A stretch of 64,000 nucleotides of DNA from Prostheceraeus crozeri (Eukaryota; Platyhelminthes; Polycladida; Euryleptidae), in contig CAJQUW010007994.1 in assembly GCA_907163375.1 (NCBI GenBank), positions 186,001 through 250,000 of the forward strand. The letters are read 5' to 3'. How positions within the stretch are numbered: position 1 is the first letter of the stretch; the number at the start of each line of letters is the position of its first letter. A program made the translations under genes and the position numbers. Shown here piece after piece: positions 42,201-48,903 of the stretch. The notes under the pieces were generated by a model that saw only the letters and a program-made list of their open reading frames with translations, ran no database searches and had not been told where the DNA came from.

Positions 42201-44910
42201 TACGTATAGAACTTGACGTCTGGGAATTCCTGATAAATATCATGTAGGCCTATACGTATATTTCATATGATAATGTATATTTCATCTTTGCACTTTTCCC
42301 GATTGCTGGAAGTAAATACACGTTTTATCGAAATAAACTATATTATCTGAATTCACTTTACTTTGCTACACTTTGAAAAAATTCTTGACATGGATCGAAG
42401 AAATAAATTCTCAAATATTTTTCCATTAATCCGTGAATCTGACATTCTCTCACTGTCGGTCTACGCTTTCATGACTTAGCTGCTGTAATCAAAGTGTCAA
42501 TATAGCACTCACTGATCTACTATGAGATGCCACATCAGAAAAGATGCTCTAGAGATGCTGAAACACGCTCGCCGGGTTTGCGATAAGTGATTACGCCTGA
42601 TATATACTCAAGTGAAACTTACCCTTCATTTTCATTTGGTGGAACAGCTTCTGCAGTTGAGAATGACGCGATGGGTCGGGGAAGAATCCGTAAACGCGTG
42701 ACGGTCCGGCTCTGAAACAAGATATTCAACTTGCGCACAGCTGACAACTGGTCGTCTGCATAGTCCAAATTATAATTGCCATTCGACTATTCATTATAGC
42801 ATACAAATGTTCGTATCTATCTGACATGCCTATCAATACAACCTTCATACAGCGATGAGATACATACACATGCTGTACGATAGATAATATCGTAGAAAAC
42901 TACTACTACTCGTATAGTCTATGACAATAGCACTAGGAAAATGCATCAGTGAAAAACCGAGAAAAATAAACTCATCGAATAAGTGAGAAAGCCGATTTGA
43001 GTAAATTATTCGCATAAGCTGTGCAGTTTATGATTCGATAGAATTGGTTGCATGGATGATCCTCTTACCTACAAACGGGAATTAGTGATAGAATCCTAAA
43101 ATTAGAGGCCATCTCCTCCAAGGTTTCCTGATTTCTCTACAACAATCTCGACAAATGTCGATCAGATTTCTGCAATCCTTGATCAATGGTCAAACCTCAT
43201 ATACTAGTCAAAGGGTGCGATTTTAGTGTGAAGCGCAAACTATCTCTGCCAGGCTTTGAACAAATACTATTGTTGTATTTGAAATGCATGCAAATATTTT
43301 TCAATCACTTTTACTTGTATTTGAATTCGACTTTCTGAAGAAAGCATTTGATCTGCATTTCCACTTTCTAAAAGTGAAGCGTGTTTGATATAACAAAAGA
43401 ATGTACTTATTCCCCAGTCTGATCTCTGCTGGTCAGGTAGGTATATCATGAGGAAGAGGAGCTACTATTTTCTTCAGGTTCTTGTTTGTAAAGCTTTCTA
43501 AAACATGATTACGATCCAGCAAAATTACTGTAGCAGTTACGAGTATCTTGGTGACCAAAAAAGTGCAAAGTCCTGAGAAATCTTGCATTGTTTCGAATGA
43601 CATTTCCGTCAGATGCAGACACAGCTTATGCTTCACAAATCAACACCTCTTATTAATTAAGAACTTGCTCAAATTATCCACGTATGAAATAAGCTCAGCT
43701 GACTGAATCTGAAGCTTTATCTGTTGACTGAATATGCTGCATTCAAATTTGAAGACGTGGGGAGATAGGCTGTAAGTATCTGAAACCGTTCAGTCGAGAA
43801 CTGTTCATTCATTGGAAGTTCGGTATAAATGATATCTCAGTCGTCGATACTTGAAACTTCGCTTCATATGAAAACCTCAAGCTGATGCGTTTGAATATTA
43901 CCATGTCGAAATCTTATATTATGTCGAGTTATGGATTTCTTTAAAAGTCAGAGAAGAAAAACCCAAATGCTATCAAATGAAGGAAAATACCTCCCGCGAA
44001 GGAATCTTCTAAAAGTGGTCGAAAGGCTTTTTCACCAAAACATGAAATTAAGTGTGATTACATCATTGACACAGAGGTTGTTCTACAGAGGGGTATCTGC
44101 TTTGTTCTATAATCTCGTGTGAGTGTTTCATAGATTGCAGTTGATGATCATAAACTGAAGAACATTGCCGAGAAAAAATTTCCCGGGAAAATAATTTGAA
44201 TTCCCGAGATTTCCCGAAAGCGCATTACTCACTAAACCCTAGTATGAGGCTTAGACAAGACCGATTTGAAGTGAATTGTAATAGACGAGTTTTTGCATGT
44301 GAATTATTTTCAGTGTGCAGCTGAGATTGAAATGTGTGATCATCGATGTGACGATACAATGAAACACAATATTTGAATATGTTGTGATTAAGTGCTATCT
44401 TCTTCTATGGTTCTAAGTGTCATCTTTTTATAGGGCGCATTGACTTCGCTGTGTTAGACTGCATGTACTACTACATATTTCGATTAACAAAGAACAACAA
44501 TTTACAGCAATGCTCCAAAATATCAAACTAATGATTACAATTAGTCCATGGATTATTTCACTATTAAGCTTACAGAAGTAATGTAGTCGAAGATCTAACA
44601 CTATTAATACACAAAAATGGGATGAAAAATATCTTCAAATTATTGAATGATGATCCGTTAAACGTTGTTAATGTTACCCTGTTATCATTCTTACTGTTAC
44701 CGGACAAGCAGCATATGCCTCACAGAGGGTTCATGGTCAGTTTGAAAAAAGAGCTCATGAAAAAACGTAGCAGTAAAACGTATAACTTAGAAAGACGACC
44801 TTCAAATTGCTAAAAATTTCTATAAACCATGTTAAGGAATATTCTTCAAATACATAGTCAATTCAATTTTCTCAAAATTTAAAACTTACCACGGATAAAT
44901 GCTTGAACAT
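6074..44910 (-). CDS. IMMT: MIC60/mitofilin-like gene, six N-terminal coding exons (gene continues past the left edge)
   Basis: MIC60 is the scaffold subunit of MICOS. It is anchored in the mitochondrial inner membrane by one N-terminal helix and faces the intermembrane space, where it shapes crista junctions. Six exons join with consistent phase (21+89+195+49+207+328 nt, 296 codons plus one base). The product starts MFKHLSVSRTVTRLRIL, an Arg-rich presequence without acidic residues. A Pro/Lys/Arg stretch (residues 39-46) follows, then a glycine-rich membrane segment (about 50-70), then a short segment resembling the post-membrane part of animal MIC60 (VKEYLETSVPYF). An acidic/proline linker (about 102-187) leads into a Lys/Glu helix (188-296). 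Introns are 2.2, 6.7, 8.0, 7.6 and 13.5 kb. Family MIC60 proteins are roughly 700 residues long, so the C-terminal mitofilin domain is missing here and expected to the left. The identification rests on topology and the membrane-proximal segment; the Lys-rich stretch is not typical. Confidence 0.72.
6522..6730 (+). repeat. tRNA-derived SINE, copy 2
   Basis: Starts GGTCTCCATGGTACAGTGG, followed by TTAATTGCTTGGCCTAGCGA and a weak B box (GTGTAATCCCC). The body ATTGGAAGTTGCCAGAGCGG and the CATCCGGATTGAAAGA segment align with copies at 2533 and 17203. It lies 120 bp upstream of MIC60-like exon 6 in the pre-mRNA, inside intron 5 and in antisense orientation to the gene. The 3' end is uncertain. Confidence 0.65.
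7170..7510 (+). mobile_element. Decayed LINE 3' end, same family as 19180-19610
   Basis: The DNA aligns over most of its length with the copy at 19180-19610. Shared landmarks are ATGGACGACTTCGCACTCG-type sequence near 7200, GGAAGATATGCGGAAGCTTG near 7367, GGAATGCCATCAAGGTGGAT near 7425 and an end at AACATGGAGTGAG. It is the C-terminal part of the second reading frame of an RTE-like LINE with the 3' terminus. Many changes make it non-coding. Confidence 0.55.
8491..8530. repeat. Short TCATTAG tandem array
   Basis: About five imperfect copies of a 7-10 nt unit containing TCATTAG follow one another. The array is too short and irregular for any function to be inferred. Confidence 0.6.
10593..10689. 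repeat. 97-nt fold-back hairpin
   Basis: Arms 10612-10628 and 10655-10671 are perfectly complementary (17 bp). With one bulge and a few mismatches the pairing extends outward to about 10593 and 10689. The loop is 26 nt and itself contains ACAGTACTGT. It lies inside intron 5 of the MIC60-like gene. Size and shape fit either a tiny fold-back/MITE remnant or a microRNA-type precursor; I recognise no known microRNA. Confidence 0.6.
11691..15090 (+). mobile_element. Nearly full-length, decayed RTE-like LINE
   Basis: About 3.4 kb, the usual size for RTE-clade elements. The endonuclease part (11880-12770) shows RVATLNVGAMSGKSGEVVDF, the catalytic-Glu motif CVQETKWKRDR, YAPHVG and ADFNAHIG. The reverse transcriptase (about 13500-14250) shows WKLSLIVPIWKGKES, FVDLEKAYDTAPRR, GLRQGSALSPF and LLYVDDLAVV (the two catalytic Asp are present). 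A C-terminal domain (14519-14970) shows LEDFEGEGEGQ-type decay after RWAGYVVRMED and RGRPRIRWKDS. The element ends with AATAAATAAAATAG. At least six stops or frameshifts break it (for example the stop at 12315-12317 and a frame change near 12560). No target-site duplication was identified. It is an old, inactive insertion in intron 5. Confidence 0.85.
15100..17200. other. Intron 5, middle part; no gene seen
   Basis: Only short unsupported reading frames. The one structured item is the long inverted repeat at 16389-16513, listed separately. Confidence 0.4.
16389..16513. repeat. About 125-bp fold-back element
   Basis: The left arm (16389-16437) and right arm (16450-16513) are imperfect reverse complements: AAAGCAAAGGAATGCCAA on the left matches AAAGTAAAGGTATGCCAA read from the right, and ATATTAG/CTAATAT and AAATCATTTCC/AATTTATTT pair further in. 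Almost the whole unit is stem. It fits a miniature fold-back transposon, or less likely an RNA hairpin. Confidence 0.6.
17203..17425 (+). repeat. tRNA-derived SINE, copy 3
   Basis: Starts GGTCTCCGTGGCACAAATCT and has the best B box of the three copies (GTTCGAGCCCC, near 17250). The body includes CATTGAAAGTCCACAGGATG, GGGCATCCATACTAAAAAAG and GTGAAAGTCTGTGTC, matching copies 1 and 2. The right end is not clearly defined; it may reach the ACGATCA at about 17420. Confidence 0.68.
19180..19612 (+). mobile_element. 5'-truncated LINE 3' end (RTE-like family)
   Basis: Encodes the C-terminal domain typical after the reverse transcriptase of RTE-like LINEs: DNTMVRWISSKRLADRVPMD, LRMRLGILKVEEVIRTRRL, RWYGHVQRMNE, then after one frame change WLDNIKGDVRKLNLHNISPQ and DRTAWRNAIKVD. 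It ends in a GAGT microsatellite tail (about 19592-19608). A more decayed copy of the same family lies at 7170-7510. It sits just to the left of MIC60-like exon 5, inside intron 5. Confidence 0.7.
19899..20105 (-). CDS. IMMT: MIC60-like coding exon 5 (linker)
   Basis: 207 nt, 69 codons, phase 0 at both ends, with acceptor TTTGTTCCAG and a weak donor (GTGATT). It encodes ELPGSMRKAPMIIRPDEAQ and then two related segments, DPKDPINFSASTDHRTKQIA and DTKDPLSISVSTDEKTLQ. This looks like a small internal duplication of a KDP-x(3)-S-x-STD unit. The region is polar and probably disordered in the intermembrane space. If the weak donor is skipped, the frame runs only 17 more codons to a stop. Confidence 0.62.
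20115..23530. other. Intron 4 of the MIC60-like gene, left part; no gene seen
   Basis: AT-rich and without supported exons. Near 21400-21470 there is an A+T palindromic stretch, and 21587-21610 forms an 8-bp hairpin (GAGACCAT/ATGGTCTC). Nothing else recognised. Confidence 0.4.
23534..25269 (-). mobile_element. DD41D-type mariner relative with long terminal inverted repeats, inactivated
   Basis: A 1736-bp element flanked by TA dinucleotides (23532-23533, 25270-25271). The ends start CAGGGTGGCGCACGTAAACC and form inverted repeats of about 168 bp that differ at about one position. The transposase reads on the minus strand from ATG at 24922: an N-terminal HTH domain (SPVEVQRLYHSEYGK), a second HTH (STRRASSAPQVSRRTIQRIL), first catalytic motif TFSDEAHFHL, then the C-terminal SPDLTLCYFFLWG. 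By the family pattern the last two acidic residues are about 41 apart. Defects: a frame change near 24785, TAG at about 24252, Asn instead of the second Asp (MQNGAPPH), a frame change near 24130 and Tyr for the final Asp of the usual CDFF. Confidence 0.85.
23870..24922 (-). pseudogene. Transposase pseudogene of the DD41D-type element
   Basis: This is the coding part of the element at 23534-25269. It would have been about 350 residues: two helix-turn-helix motifs, then a DDE/D catalytic core. NCRYWVNQNPHW and WPPRSPDL are typical of this IS630/Tc1/mariner lineage found widely in arthropods. The catalytic triad is destroyed at two of three positions in addition to frameshifts and a stop, so no active enzyme can come from this copy. 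Confidence 0.8.
25272..26733. other. Intron 4, middle part; no gene seen
   Basis: No exon or repeat was recognised here apart from short unsupported reading frames. Confidence 0.35.
26744..27353 (-). mobile_element. Young 5'-truncated RTE-like LINE insertion
   Basis: A 610-bp insertion bounded by a perfect 10-bp target-site duplication (GCTCTCAACC at 26734-26743 and 27354-27363). Read on the minus strand it starts inside the second reading frame at YLGDMLDGGGGADAAVSTRI and stays open to the natural C terminus. It includes VYEACVRSRMLYGSETWAMK, RRRRLRWYGHVVRK, RGRPRTTWEETV and RGRWRSAIRGN, and ends with a (ATG)n tail next to the duplication. The coding part has no frameshift or internal stop. 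It lies in intron 4 and is in the same orientation as the MIC60-like gene. Confidence 0.85.
27660..27708 (-). CDS. IMMT: MIC60-like coding exon 4
   Basis: A 49-nt exon between acceptor GATTTTAG and donor GTAATTTT. It completes a Leu codon and adds GDEDGQNATMAQRAHK, ending in phase 0. It is short, but both splice sites are present and the phase matches exons 3 and 5. It belongs to the acidic linker after the membrane anchor. Confidence 0.6.
27720..31490. other. Intron 3, left part; no recognised gene
   Basis: Mostly AT-rich sequence without recognisable elements. One open block at 28459-28770 is listed separately. Confidence 0.35.
28459..28770 (+). other. Unrecognised open block of higher GC
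   Basis: A 103-codon reading frame in a locally GC-richer block. Its end (FKRTTATVRRGVNHLPPSVR) faintly resembles the end of LINE proteins, where an NxLPxxVR motif is common. The rest (SGSHWTVRCDSSARKWVFAN) matches nothing I know. The opposite strand is also open over 83 codons. It may be a retroelement scrap; no function is proposed. Confidence 0.2.
31497..31750 (-). repeat. Unclassified repeat with a hammerhead-like core, copy 1
   Basis: Read on the minus strand it contains GCCTGAAGATGACC, then GGTTGAAATATGACGCATAA. This is the pattern CTGANGA, a short stem (GACC/GGTT), GAAA, which resembles the conserved core of hammerhead ribozymes carried by some retroelements. A second copy in opposite orientation is found at about 31950-33590, split by a Tc1-like insertion. 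The two align over about 60 bp around the motif without gaps and more loosely for over 100 bp upstream. Confidence 0.45.
32086..33520 (+). mobile_element. Intact Tc1-like transposon with apparent DD35E spacing
   Basis: A 1435-bp element with perfect 28-bp terminal inverted repeats (32086-32113 and 33493-33520; each starts CCATAGTGGCCAAAATATTA) flanked by the TA target duplication (32084-32085, 33521-33522). It has a single uninterrupted transposase gene. Perfect ends, an open gene and a clean empty site in the surrounding repeat point to a recent insertion. It lies in intron 3 of the MIC60-like gene, antisense to it. Confidence 0.92.
32291..33364 (+). CDS. Tc1-like transposase, full length
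   Basis: 357 residues; a second ATG at 32336 (MGCKKDITDFCRGQ) is the likelier start because Tc1 transposases usually begin close to such a motif and are about 340 residues. The N-terminal paired-like domain has two helix-turn-helix parts (MNLSHADIARRLKISRRSVK and NISVSDRTIRRRL) with basic residues between. The catalytic core shows VMFTDESTF (first Asp), YFQQDSAPCHVS (second Asp) and NSPDLNVIENCW (Glu). I count 35 residues between the second Asp and the Glu, one more than the usual 34 of Tc1, because of an extra residue in ENWPANSPDL. No defect is visible; the enzyme would cut and paste its own element at TA sites. Confidence 0.9.
   Translation: MEMIQNSTFRSFLRIMGCKKDITDFCRGQISAYAKMNLSHADIARRLKISRRSVKRHLDRESLGLPVTNNRYLSGRKRCTTDREDRFIKSLVTKDPTKPSANIAHAASELNISVSDRTIRRRLTDDFNLPARRPSKKPLLTEKQRLARIKFCNLHKDKSPDWWENVMFTDESTFQQVRSCGYNYIRRPPNRRYDPKFTIKTVKHPPSIMCWGAITAKGRAGIAFLEKGKRLNSQGYIEILDEKVKLHMNIHGVTYFQQDSAPCHVSKVTKRWFVDNQVQLLENWPANSPDLNVIENCWSVMKSKVNLHCPSSESDLLRILKSVWISEISPEYCRRLVRSMPSRIQAVLDNRGYPTKY
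34010..35403 (-). mobile_element. Tc1-like transposon (DD34E), frameshifted copy
   Basis: Flanked by TA (34008-34009, 35404-35405). The termini start CTCAGTGACA on the left and CTCACTGACA on the right, and share an inner AATGAAAC. The inverted repeats are short and diverged. At 1394 bp it is close to full length. It is unrelated at sequence level to the intact element 500 bp to the left. Diverged ends and a frameshift suggest an older insertion. Confidence 0.8.
34163..35186 (-). pseudogene. Tc1-like transposase with one frameshift
   Basis: The N-terminal part (35186-34950) encodes AHDNFTRGMAIGMMRCGQSS and ELKISRVVVWRWWCRWK, the DNA-binding half. The C-terminal part (34945-34163, other frame) has RVLWTDESRFTLDFNDGRIR, FQDDNARPHRASVVSNRIAS and WPSRSPDLSPIEHCWDELGR, giving D, D and E with 34 residues between the last two. 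All three catalytic residues and the C terminus (PSRIDACLDARGGHTRF) are present. The only break I see is a frame change near 34945-34960. Confidence 0.85.
35708..35902 (-). CDS. IMMT: MIC60-like coding exon 3 (membrane anchor)
   Basis: 195 nt between acceptor TTTGCAG and donor GTAAGTT. It encodes VPPPRPKKRGGFF, then the hydrophobic glycine-rich segment KLIGATIIGVGGTATACYL, then DKDVKEYLETSVPYFKVTED. The basic flank before the helix and the acidic side after it fit an Nin-Cout inner-membrane anchor. The helix glycines and the segment just after it resemble animal MIC60 (FRESVEKTIPY in human). This is the exon that identifies the gene. Confidence 0.75.
36759..37310 (-). mobile_element. 5'-truncated CR1/Jockey-like LINE end
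   Basis: An open frame (37293-36835, 152 codons) encodes the end of a LINE reverse transcriptase: LWTAYFSIIESVLLYCSPLF, KVFRRARRIICPC, HPLHSISQHVFEGRCRVTVP. After the stop comes AATAAAAG and a TTATC microsatellite tail (36760-36779, read on the minus strand). The frame is intact across the retained part. The clade is uncertain. Confidence 0.6.
37320..38700. other. Intron 2 stretch without recognised content
   Basis: AT-rich DNA between the LINE end at 36759-37310 and the Penelope-like fragment. No exon supported. Confidence 0.35.
38805..39237 (-). mobile_element. Penelope-like element fragment (GIY-YIG endonuclease end)
   Basis: On the minus strand it encodes CPLDGNCLKQCVVYQATV, then KKIYIGQTEEEFKTRYNNHK and NETTLSKYVWTLKEKNKEYN, the GIY-YIG nuclease domain found at the C terminus of Penelope-like retroelements. 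The expected C-terminal Cys/His segment (STCRHRKKYLL) is present near 38835. The reverse transcriptase part is absent, because the fragment stops at a TA microsatellite on its 5' side. It is broken in about two places and looks inactive. Confidence 0.75.
39237..39271. repeat. (TA)n microsatellite
   Basis: Uninterrupted alternating AT over about 35 bp, at the 5' edge of the Penelope-like fragment and the left edge of the GTTTTGTTCGACA array. A less regular TA-rich stretch (39625-39662) borders the array on the other side. Confidence 0.95.
39283..39614. repeat. Inverted array of a GGTTTTGTTCGACA motif
   Basis: At least nine full or partial copies of a 14-bp motif. The left block has reverse-oriented copies at 39283-39296, 39307-39320 and 39358-39367 and one forward copy at 39337-39350. 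The right block has forward copies near 39518, 39533-39547, 39550-39564, 39566-39576 and 39601-39614. TA-rich DNA borders both sides. The whole is a large imperfect inverted repeat around an AT-rich centre, like the subterminal repeats of some transposons. I do not recognise the family. Confidence 0.75.
39309..39348. repeat. Perfect 17-bp hairpin within the motif array
   Basis: Arms 39309-39325 and 39332-39348 are exact reverse complements, with a 6-nt loop (CTTATT). Each arm contains TTTTGTTCGACA, so the hairpin is made of two motif copies facing each other. Confidence 0.9.
39791..39810. repeat. (GATA)5 microsatellite
   Basis: Five perfect GATA units. Confidence 0.95.
39830..41600. other. 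Intron 2 stretch without recognised content
   Basis: No supported exon or repeat was recognised here. One plus-strand frame (41185-41409) is open for 74 codons but has no recognisable similarity. Confidence 0.35.
41612..41830 (-). mobile_element. LINE 3' end (RTE-like)
   Basis: On the minus strand the coding end reads KIAQGRYEWRRIVNRMNEQL and stops at 41736-41738. This matches the end of RTE-like proteins (compare the WR(R/Q)IV motif of the LINE ending at 14970). A 3' UTR of about 120 bp ends in ACAAATAAATAAATCA. The 5' part is missing. Confidence 0.55.
42623..42711 (-). CDS. IMMT: MIC60-like coding exon 2 (mitochondrial presequence)
   Basis: 89 nt between acceptor TTGTTTCAG and donor GTAAGTTT. 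In the frame set by exon 1 it reads SRTVTRLRILPRPIASFST, then AEAVPPNENEG. The Arg-rich, Ser/Thr-rich, acid-free stretch followed by a switch to acidic residues is what a cleaved matrix-targeting signal looks like; cleavage near FST/AEA is a guess. It ends in phase 2, which fits exon 3. Another frame is also open here but would join exon 3 out of frame, so it was rejected. Confidence 0.68.
44155..44245. repeat. Possible hAT terminus remnant
   Basis: Contains repeated TTCCCGGGAAAA, ATTCCCGAGA and TTTCCCGAAA units, a pattern seen near the ends of several hAT families. No inverted partner or target duplication was found, so the call rests on composition only. It lies in intron 1 of the MIC60-like gene. 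Confidence 0.25.
44890..44910 (-). CDS. IMMT: MIC60-like coding exon 1 (start codon)
   Basis: Seven codons, MFKHLSV, from the ATG at 44910-44908 to a strong donor (GTAAGT) at 44889. The exon probably starts at 44921, after a good acceptor (TTTGTTTACAG), leaving 11 nt of 5' UTR; a non-coding first exon would then lie further right. The start is chosen because the next exon joins it in phase 0 and together they make a typical mitochondrial presequence. No in-frame stop separates the ATG from the acceptor, so a more upstream start is not excluded. Confidence 0.65.
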
Positions 44911-45149
44911 TTCCTTCGCGTCTGTAAACAAACGAGACCATATTAGAGGAAATTTCGAGGTAGCACTTTTGTATGGACTTGAATTGAATGCGTATAATGA
45001 TCTATGGTAGTAGATAGGCAAGCTAATAAATTAGTCATGCATGATATAAGCCTTATTATATGGCACTTTATCAGAGAAATTTCAATACCATTATACTGAG
45101 CCAAGAACATTTAGGGTAGTTATAATCGGTGAAAAGCATGGTCCTGTGA

Positions 45150-45650
45150 CGGTTGGTCACCGCGCTTCACCCACCCACCCGCCCGCCCGCGGGCGAAATT
45201 GACATGGAAAAACCTGCGGGTTTAATTATCAACTCAAAACAAAAATTTATTAACATAATCAACCTACTAATTACAATCTTCATTAATCATCTAAAAACAA
45301 TAACAAGGAAAAACGTTCTTCTAATTGAAACATGTGATCGTGTCTTCGCAATTAAGAGGAGCGAGAGGGTCACCAGCCGCCCGACTTTCTCAGTCCCAAT
45401 CGGATTCTTAGCTTGGATTGAATCTAGCCAACCGTCGAGAATACTCGCTCAATACCCGCGGACGATGGCGGGAGAGCAAAAATCTTGTACATCAGGGATT
45501 TTCTATCTGGGATTCAGGGGGAAAAGTACGAGATTTTCTATTCACGAAAATGCCTAAAGACCGAGCGATTGGTCTTGGCTGCGGTCTTCATTGGCCACCG
45601 GGGTCTGCCGTTTTGAGCCTATTTAGGGAACTTCGAAGATTGATGTGCAT
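45150..45650 (-). promoter_or_regulatory. GC-richer patch upstream of the MIC60-like start; candidate promoter or 5' UTR exon
   Basis: This block, 240-740 bp upstream of the first coding exon, is richer in G+C and CpG than its AT-rich surroundings. It starts with a CCCACC/CCCGCC run (45168-45191) and contains GATGGCGGG near 45464, similar to YY1-type sites common in promoters of nuclear genes for mitochondrial proteins. I see no TATA box that decides a start. The function is inferred from position and composition; a GC-rich repeat fragment is the main alternative. Confidence 0.3.
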
Positions 45651-45659
45651 CATCATTCT

Positions 45660-48450
45660 TTCATAGGAACATTGATTAGTTGGAGAAAATTTGAGGACAT
45701 TCACCATCTGGAACTAGATGAGCTTCACGGTACAGTTGACGATTTATTCATCAGTTCGCAAGGCGCTATCTATGCTGATGGAGAATTGTATGAACACTCA
45801 CTATAAGTTGCAAGCATTCAGTGAACCTTGCTTGTGATAAGCTCAATTGTAAAGTGAAAGAATAATACATTATTAATAGAGAGTTAATAATTATAAGAGA
45901 AAGATAATCATTCACACAGAAAACCCCATGTCTTGGTAATAATAGTGGTGCAAAAACTCAAACCGAATTATCACCTCGGTCAGCAGTACACTCCATTGAA
46001 GTCATGTTGAAGCGACTCACCCTGCATTTGCTGAATTCGAATACACCATGGAACAGTTGAGTCAAATGGCTACCACAAAGTCAATTAAAGTGCAACCCGC
46101 TCTGATGCGTACTTTAAGTGAGTTAACTTTAATGGACGTTGATCATTTTTTTTGAAAATGGTGCAGCATCGTTCTAAAGCTGACTGGCAGACTGAAAGCA
46201 GAGTGGTTTTTTTGGCTAGCAACTGAAAAACTTCGATTGGCAGAAAACTCAATTATAACCGCTACGAAAGAGTTGTGCTATTTTTCCAGGAAATAAACTA
46301 AAACCCAAAAAAAGCATGTTTCCGGTGAGCATATGGCCATTGCATAGATATGTGCTCTAATAAATATGAAGATGAAAGTATAAAGGACTAAACAATTTTT
46401 TAAGGTTCACGCATGATATCAAGGCTTCATGTATACACGTGATTTGATCACGAAACTAGCACGGGTCAGTGATTTATTGATGCAAGCATCACTTGTCATA
46501 ATAAAGATTAAGTATCAACCATATGACTCTATCTAATGACTAGTGTGCGAACAACAAAATAAAATCGAAGCGTGACCACAAAATTGGGAACGTAAAATGA
46601 TGCAAATTTTTATTTTCTTCTATATTAATTAATATATTTTTAATAACATATGCAAACAACGACTGTATTTGCTTAATCATACCTTTTGATGAATGCTCTC
46701 TTCTGTGTTTTTTTGCAGGTTGTCACAGAGATTGATTCACCTCTGGGTTATCGTCTAGACTAGATCGTCTGTTGTACCATGCACAACTGCACCATTGCAT
46801 GCAGTGGCAATAGGGTCTTCATCTCTTTTTCATGACTAAAAGCAATTCAGGCGAAAAGCAAAAGCAATTTTCTTTTTGTATCGATGCATTTCCTCTACTT
46901 CTCCCACACACAAAGAAGCAAGTTGCTCGCTCTTTTCCATGTGTCACATTGCGGCATGACTACCAGAATTCGAGTGAAATTAAACATATAAATAATAGCA
47001 AACGAAAGGCACCTCTGTTCTTTGCAGTTCCTGTCTAATTGTGTGTCGAAACAGAGAATCCAAAGATATTTGACACTACTTGTTTGTATGGAACCTCTTT
47101 GAGAGAATCTGATGCATTCCTGCTAAATAATGTAATTTTCATTCTGAGGCTAAACATAATGATGCCACTGTGTGCCACAGACTCATATAAGAAAGCAATC
47201 GGTTTGTTGCTCATTGCAACCACAGCTGCCTCTGATGAAATCCAAAATGTCGTGCTTTGCAGGTGAACAGCATGAAGCAGCATCATGTTGAAACTTGAGT
47301 ACATAGACCGGATTACATTATTAGGAATCCGATAATGGAATAATAATGGAATCCTAAAAATGGAATCCATGCTTGAATATCTGCTAAAAATCATGGCTTA
47401 AATGCTCATTGTTTAGATACATAGACCTAATAATTCGATCAAGTATTTCTTGCCATCAAAGACGAATCAGCTGCTCTTTCGATTCTGCGGCTGTTTTAAC
47501 TTCTGAAGCTAAAACTAATAATTGTGACAAATTCGTGATATTTTTGTTTATGAGTTCGTAAAATTTCTTTACACTCCATTCTCAAACTCGCACATTCGAA
47601 GCCATTAGACATAAATAGGCAGCATGCGTATTAACATGTACTTACATGATTTATAAATTTTCTGATATTGAAATATATTTTACAACATTAGCTGGTGCAA
47701 TGACAAGTGCATGAACACATTTTTTCCAGTCCTGACTGTTGTTGATGTCGAATCTTATTTTTAATTCCTAATATTCGAGTAATTCATGTTTGATGCTAGG
47801 TCTCCGGATGAGAGTTCGAGAACTGATGTGACAGAAGGGGGTCAAGAAGCATGTCCACAACGTGGACTTCTATTTTACCAATCTGGATCATGAAGTTACG
47901 GTCGGAGTGAAAGAAGTAGTAACAACTACTTCAGTTGCACGTAACTTCTTTTGGAATTTAATTGGATCGATAACCTGATGCGCTGTGTTCTCAAGAATAT
48001 TTTCTTGAAGAAAGAAGACTGGGAGCCATTTGCTGATGAAAACGATTGACCACTTGATGACTTTTTCTGTCTCATTAAAGCGCATGCTAGTAATCTTTTT
48101 AGTAAAACTGCTCATGATGACTCACTTTTTGGCATTGAAAACATGTAGTTCTAGGCATCAGGAGTCGCTTTCATGATTTATGGAAATGAGATTTGACTGT
48201 CGCTCTCGTTAACTGGCTAGGGTTCAGAATGGGTCTAGCTAAAAAATGTAGATTTATGTCCATATTATTTAAACAATGTCCATTATTGTCTTGAGTTTAA
48301 CATGCGTGTACTACGGCAAAATAAGAGCCAAAGTGGCACATTTCTTCAGTCGTAAATGCACCAGCTTTTTATGTCAAATTACTCAGAAATTAAGTTTTTT
48401 GAAGTGGCAACTTAACGTGATTTCTTGATGGGTCTACGACCTCAGACCTT
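45660..48450. other. Intergenic stretch, no gene recognised
   Basis: Lies between the MIC60-like 5' end and the LTR element. Reading frames of up to 119 codons (47035-47394, minus) have no recognisable domain, and the opposite strand is open over the same place. A 20-bp near-palindrome (GAAGTAGTAACAACTACTTC) lies near 47910. Confidence 0.35.
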
Positions 48451-48458
48451 GTACCGAT

Positions 48459-48680
48459 TGTAATGTTCTAACTTGTTATACCATTCATAATAAAGTTTAA
48501 ATGAGAGCAAGATCCATCAAGATAATTAATGTATTGTGTAGGATAAAGTACATAACCAGACAAGACCGGGACTTATACAAATATAAGTTTCAAGATCACC
48601 ATGAAGAAATTTTAAAGGGAATTTAATTGATGAGTTTAAACAAATTTACTTTTAATAAAATTAACATGTAGGATATTACA
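48459..48680 (-). repeat. 3' LTR of the Ty3/Gypsy element
   Basis: 222 bp, with the same TG...CA ends as the partner LTR. It is preceded by the purine tract GGGGAAAA. Confidence 0.92.
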
Positions 48681-48903
48681 TTTTCCCCATTTGTATAATA
48701 GAATCATTCTATCACAAAAAGACAATCAGGAAATCACAGTTTACAAAATGTAGGCAAATCATTCAGAAGAGGAAATAATATCCATGCGTCATATGGTTAA
48801 GGATATGTCATCTTCAATACTTAGAAATCATTAGTCCGTCACTTATAGTTGGATGCACTTTGAGTTTGAATTTAAAGAGTCCTAGAAATACATGAAATCA
48901 TTT

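Noticed and set aside
42623-42711. An alternative exon 2 frame reading VYGFFPDPSRHSQLQKLFHQ
   Set aside because: It would enter exon 3 in a frame that soon hits a stop; the presequence-like frame is in phase with exons 1 and 3.
47035-47394. A 119-codon minus-strand gene
   Set aside because: No recognisable domain, AT-rich composition like the surroundings, and the opposite strand is also open.
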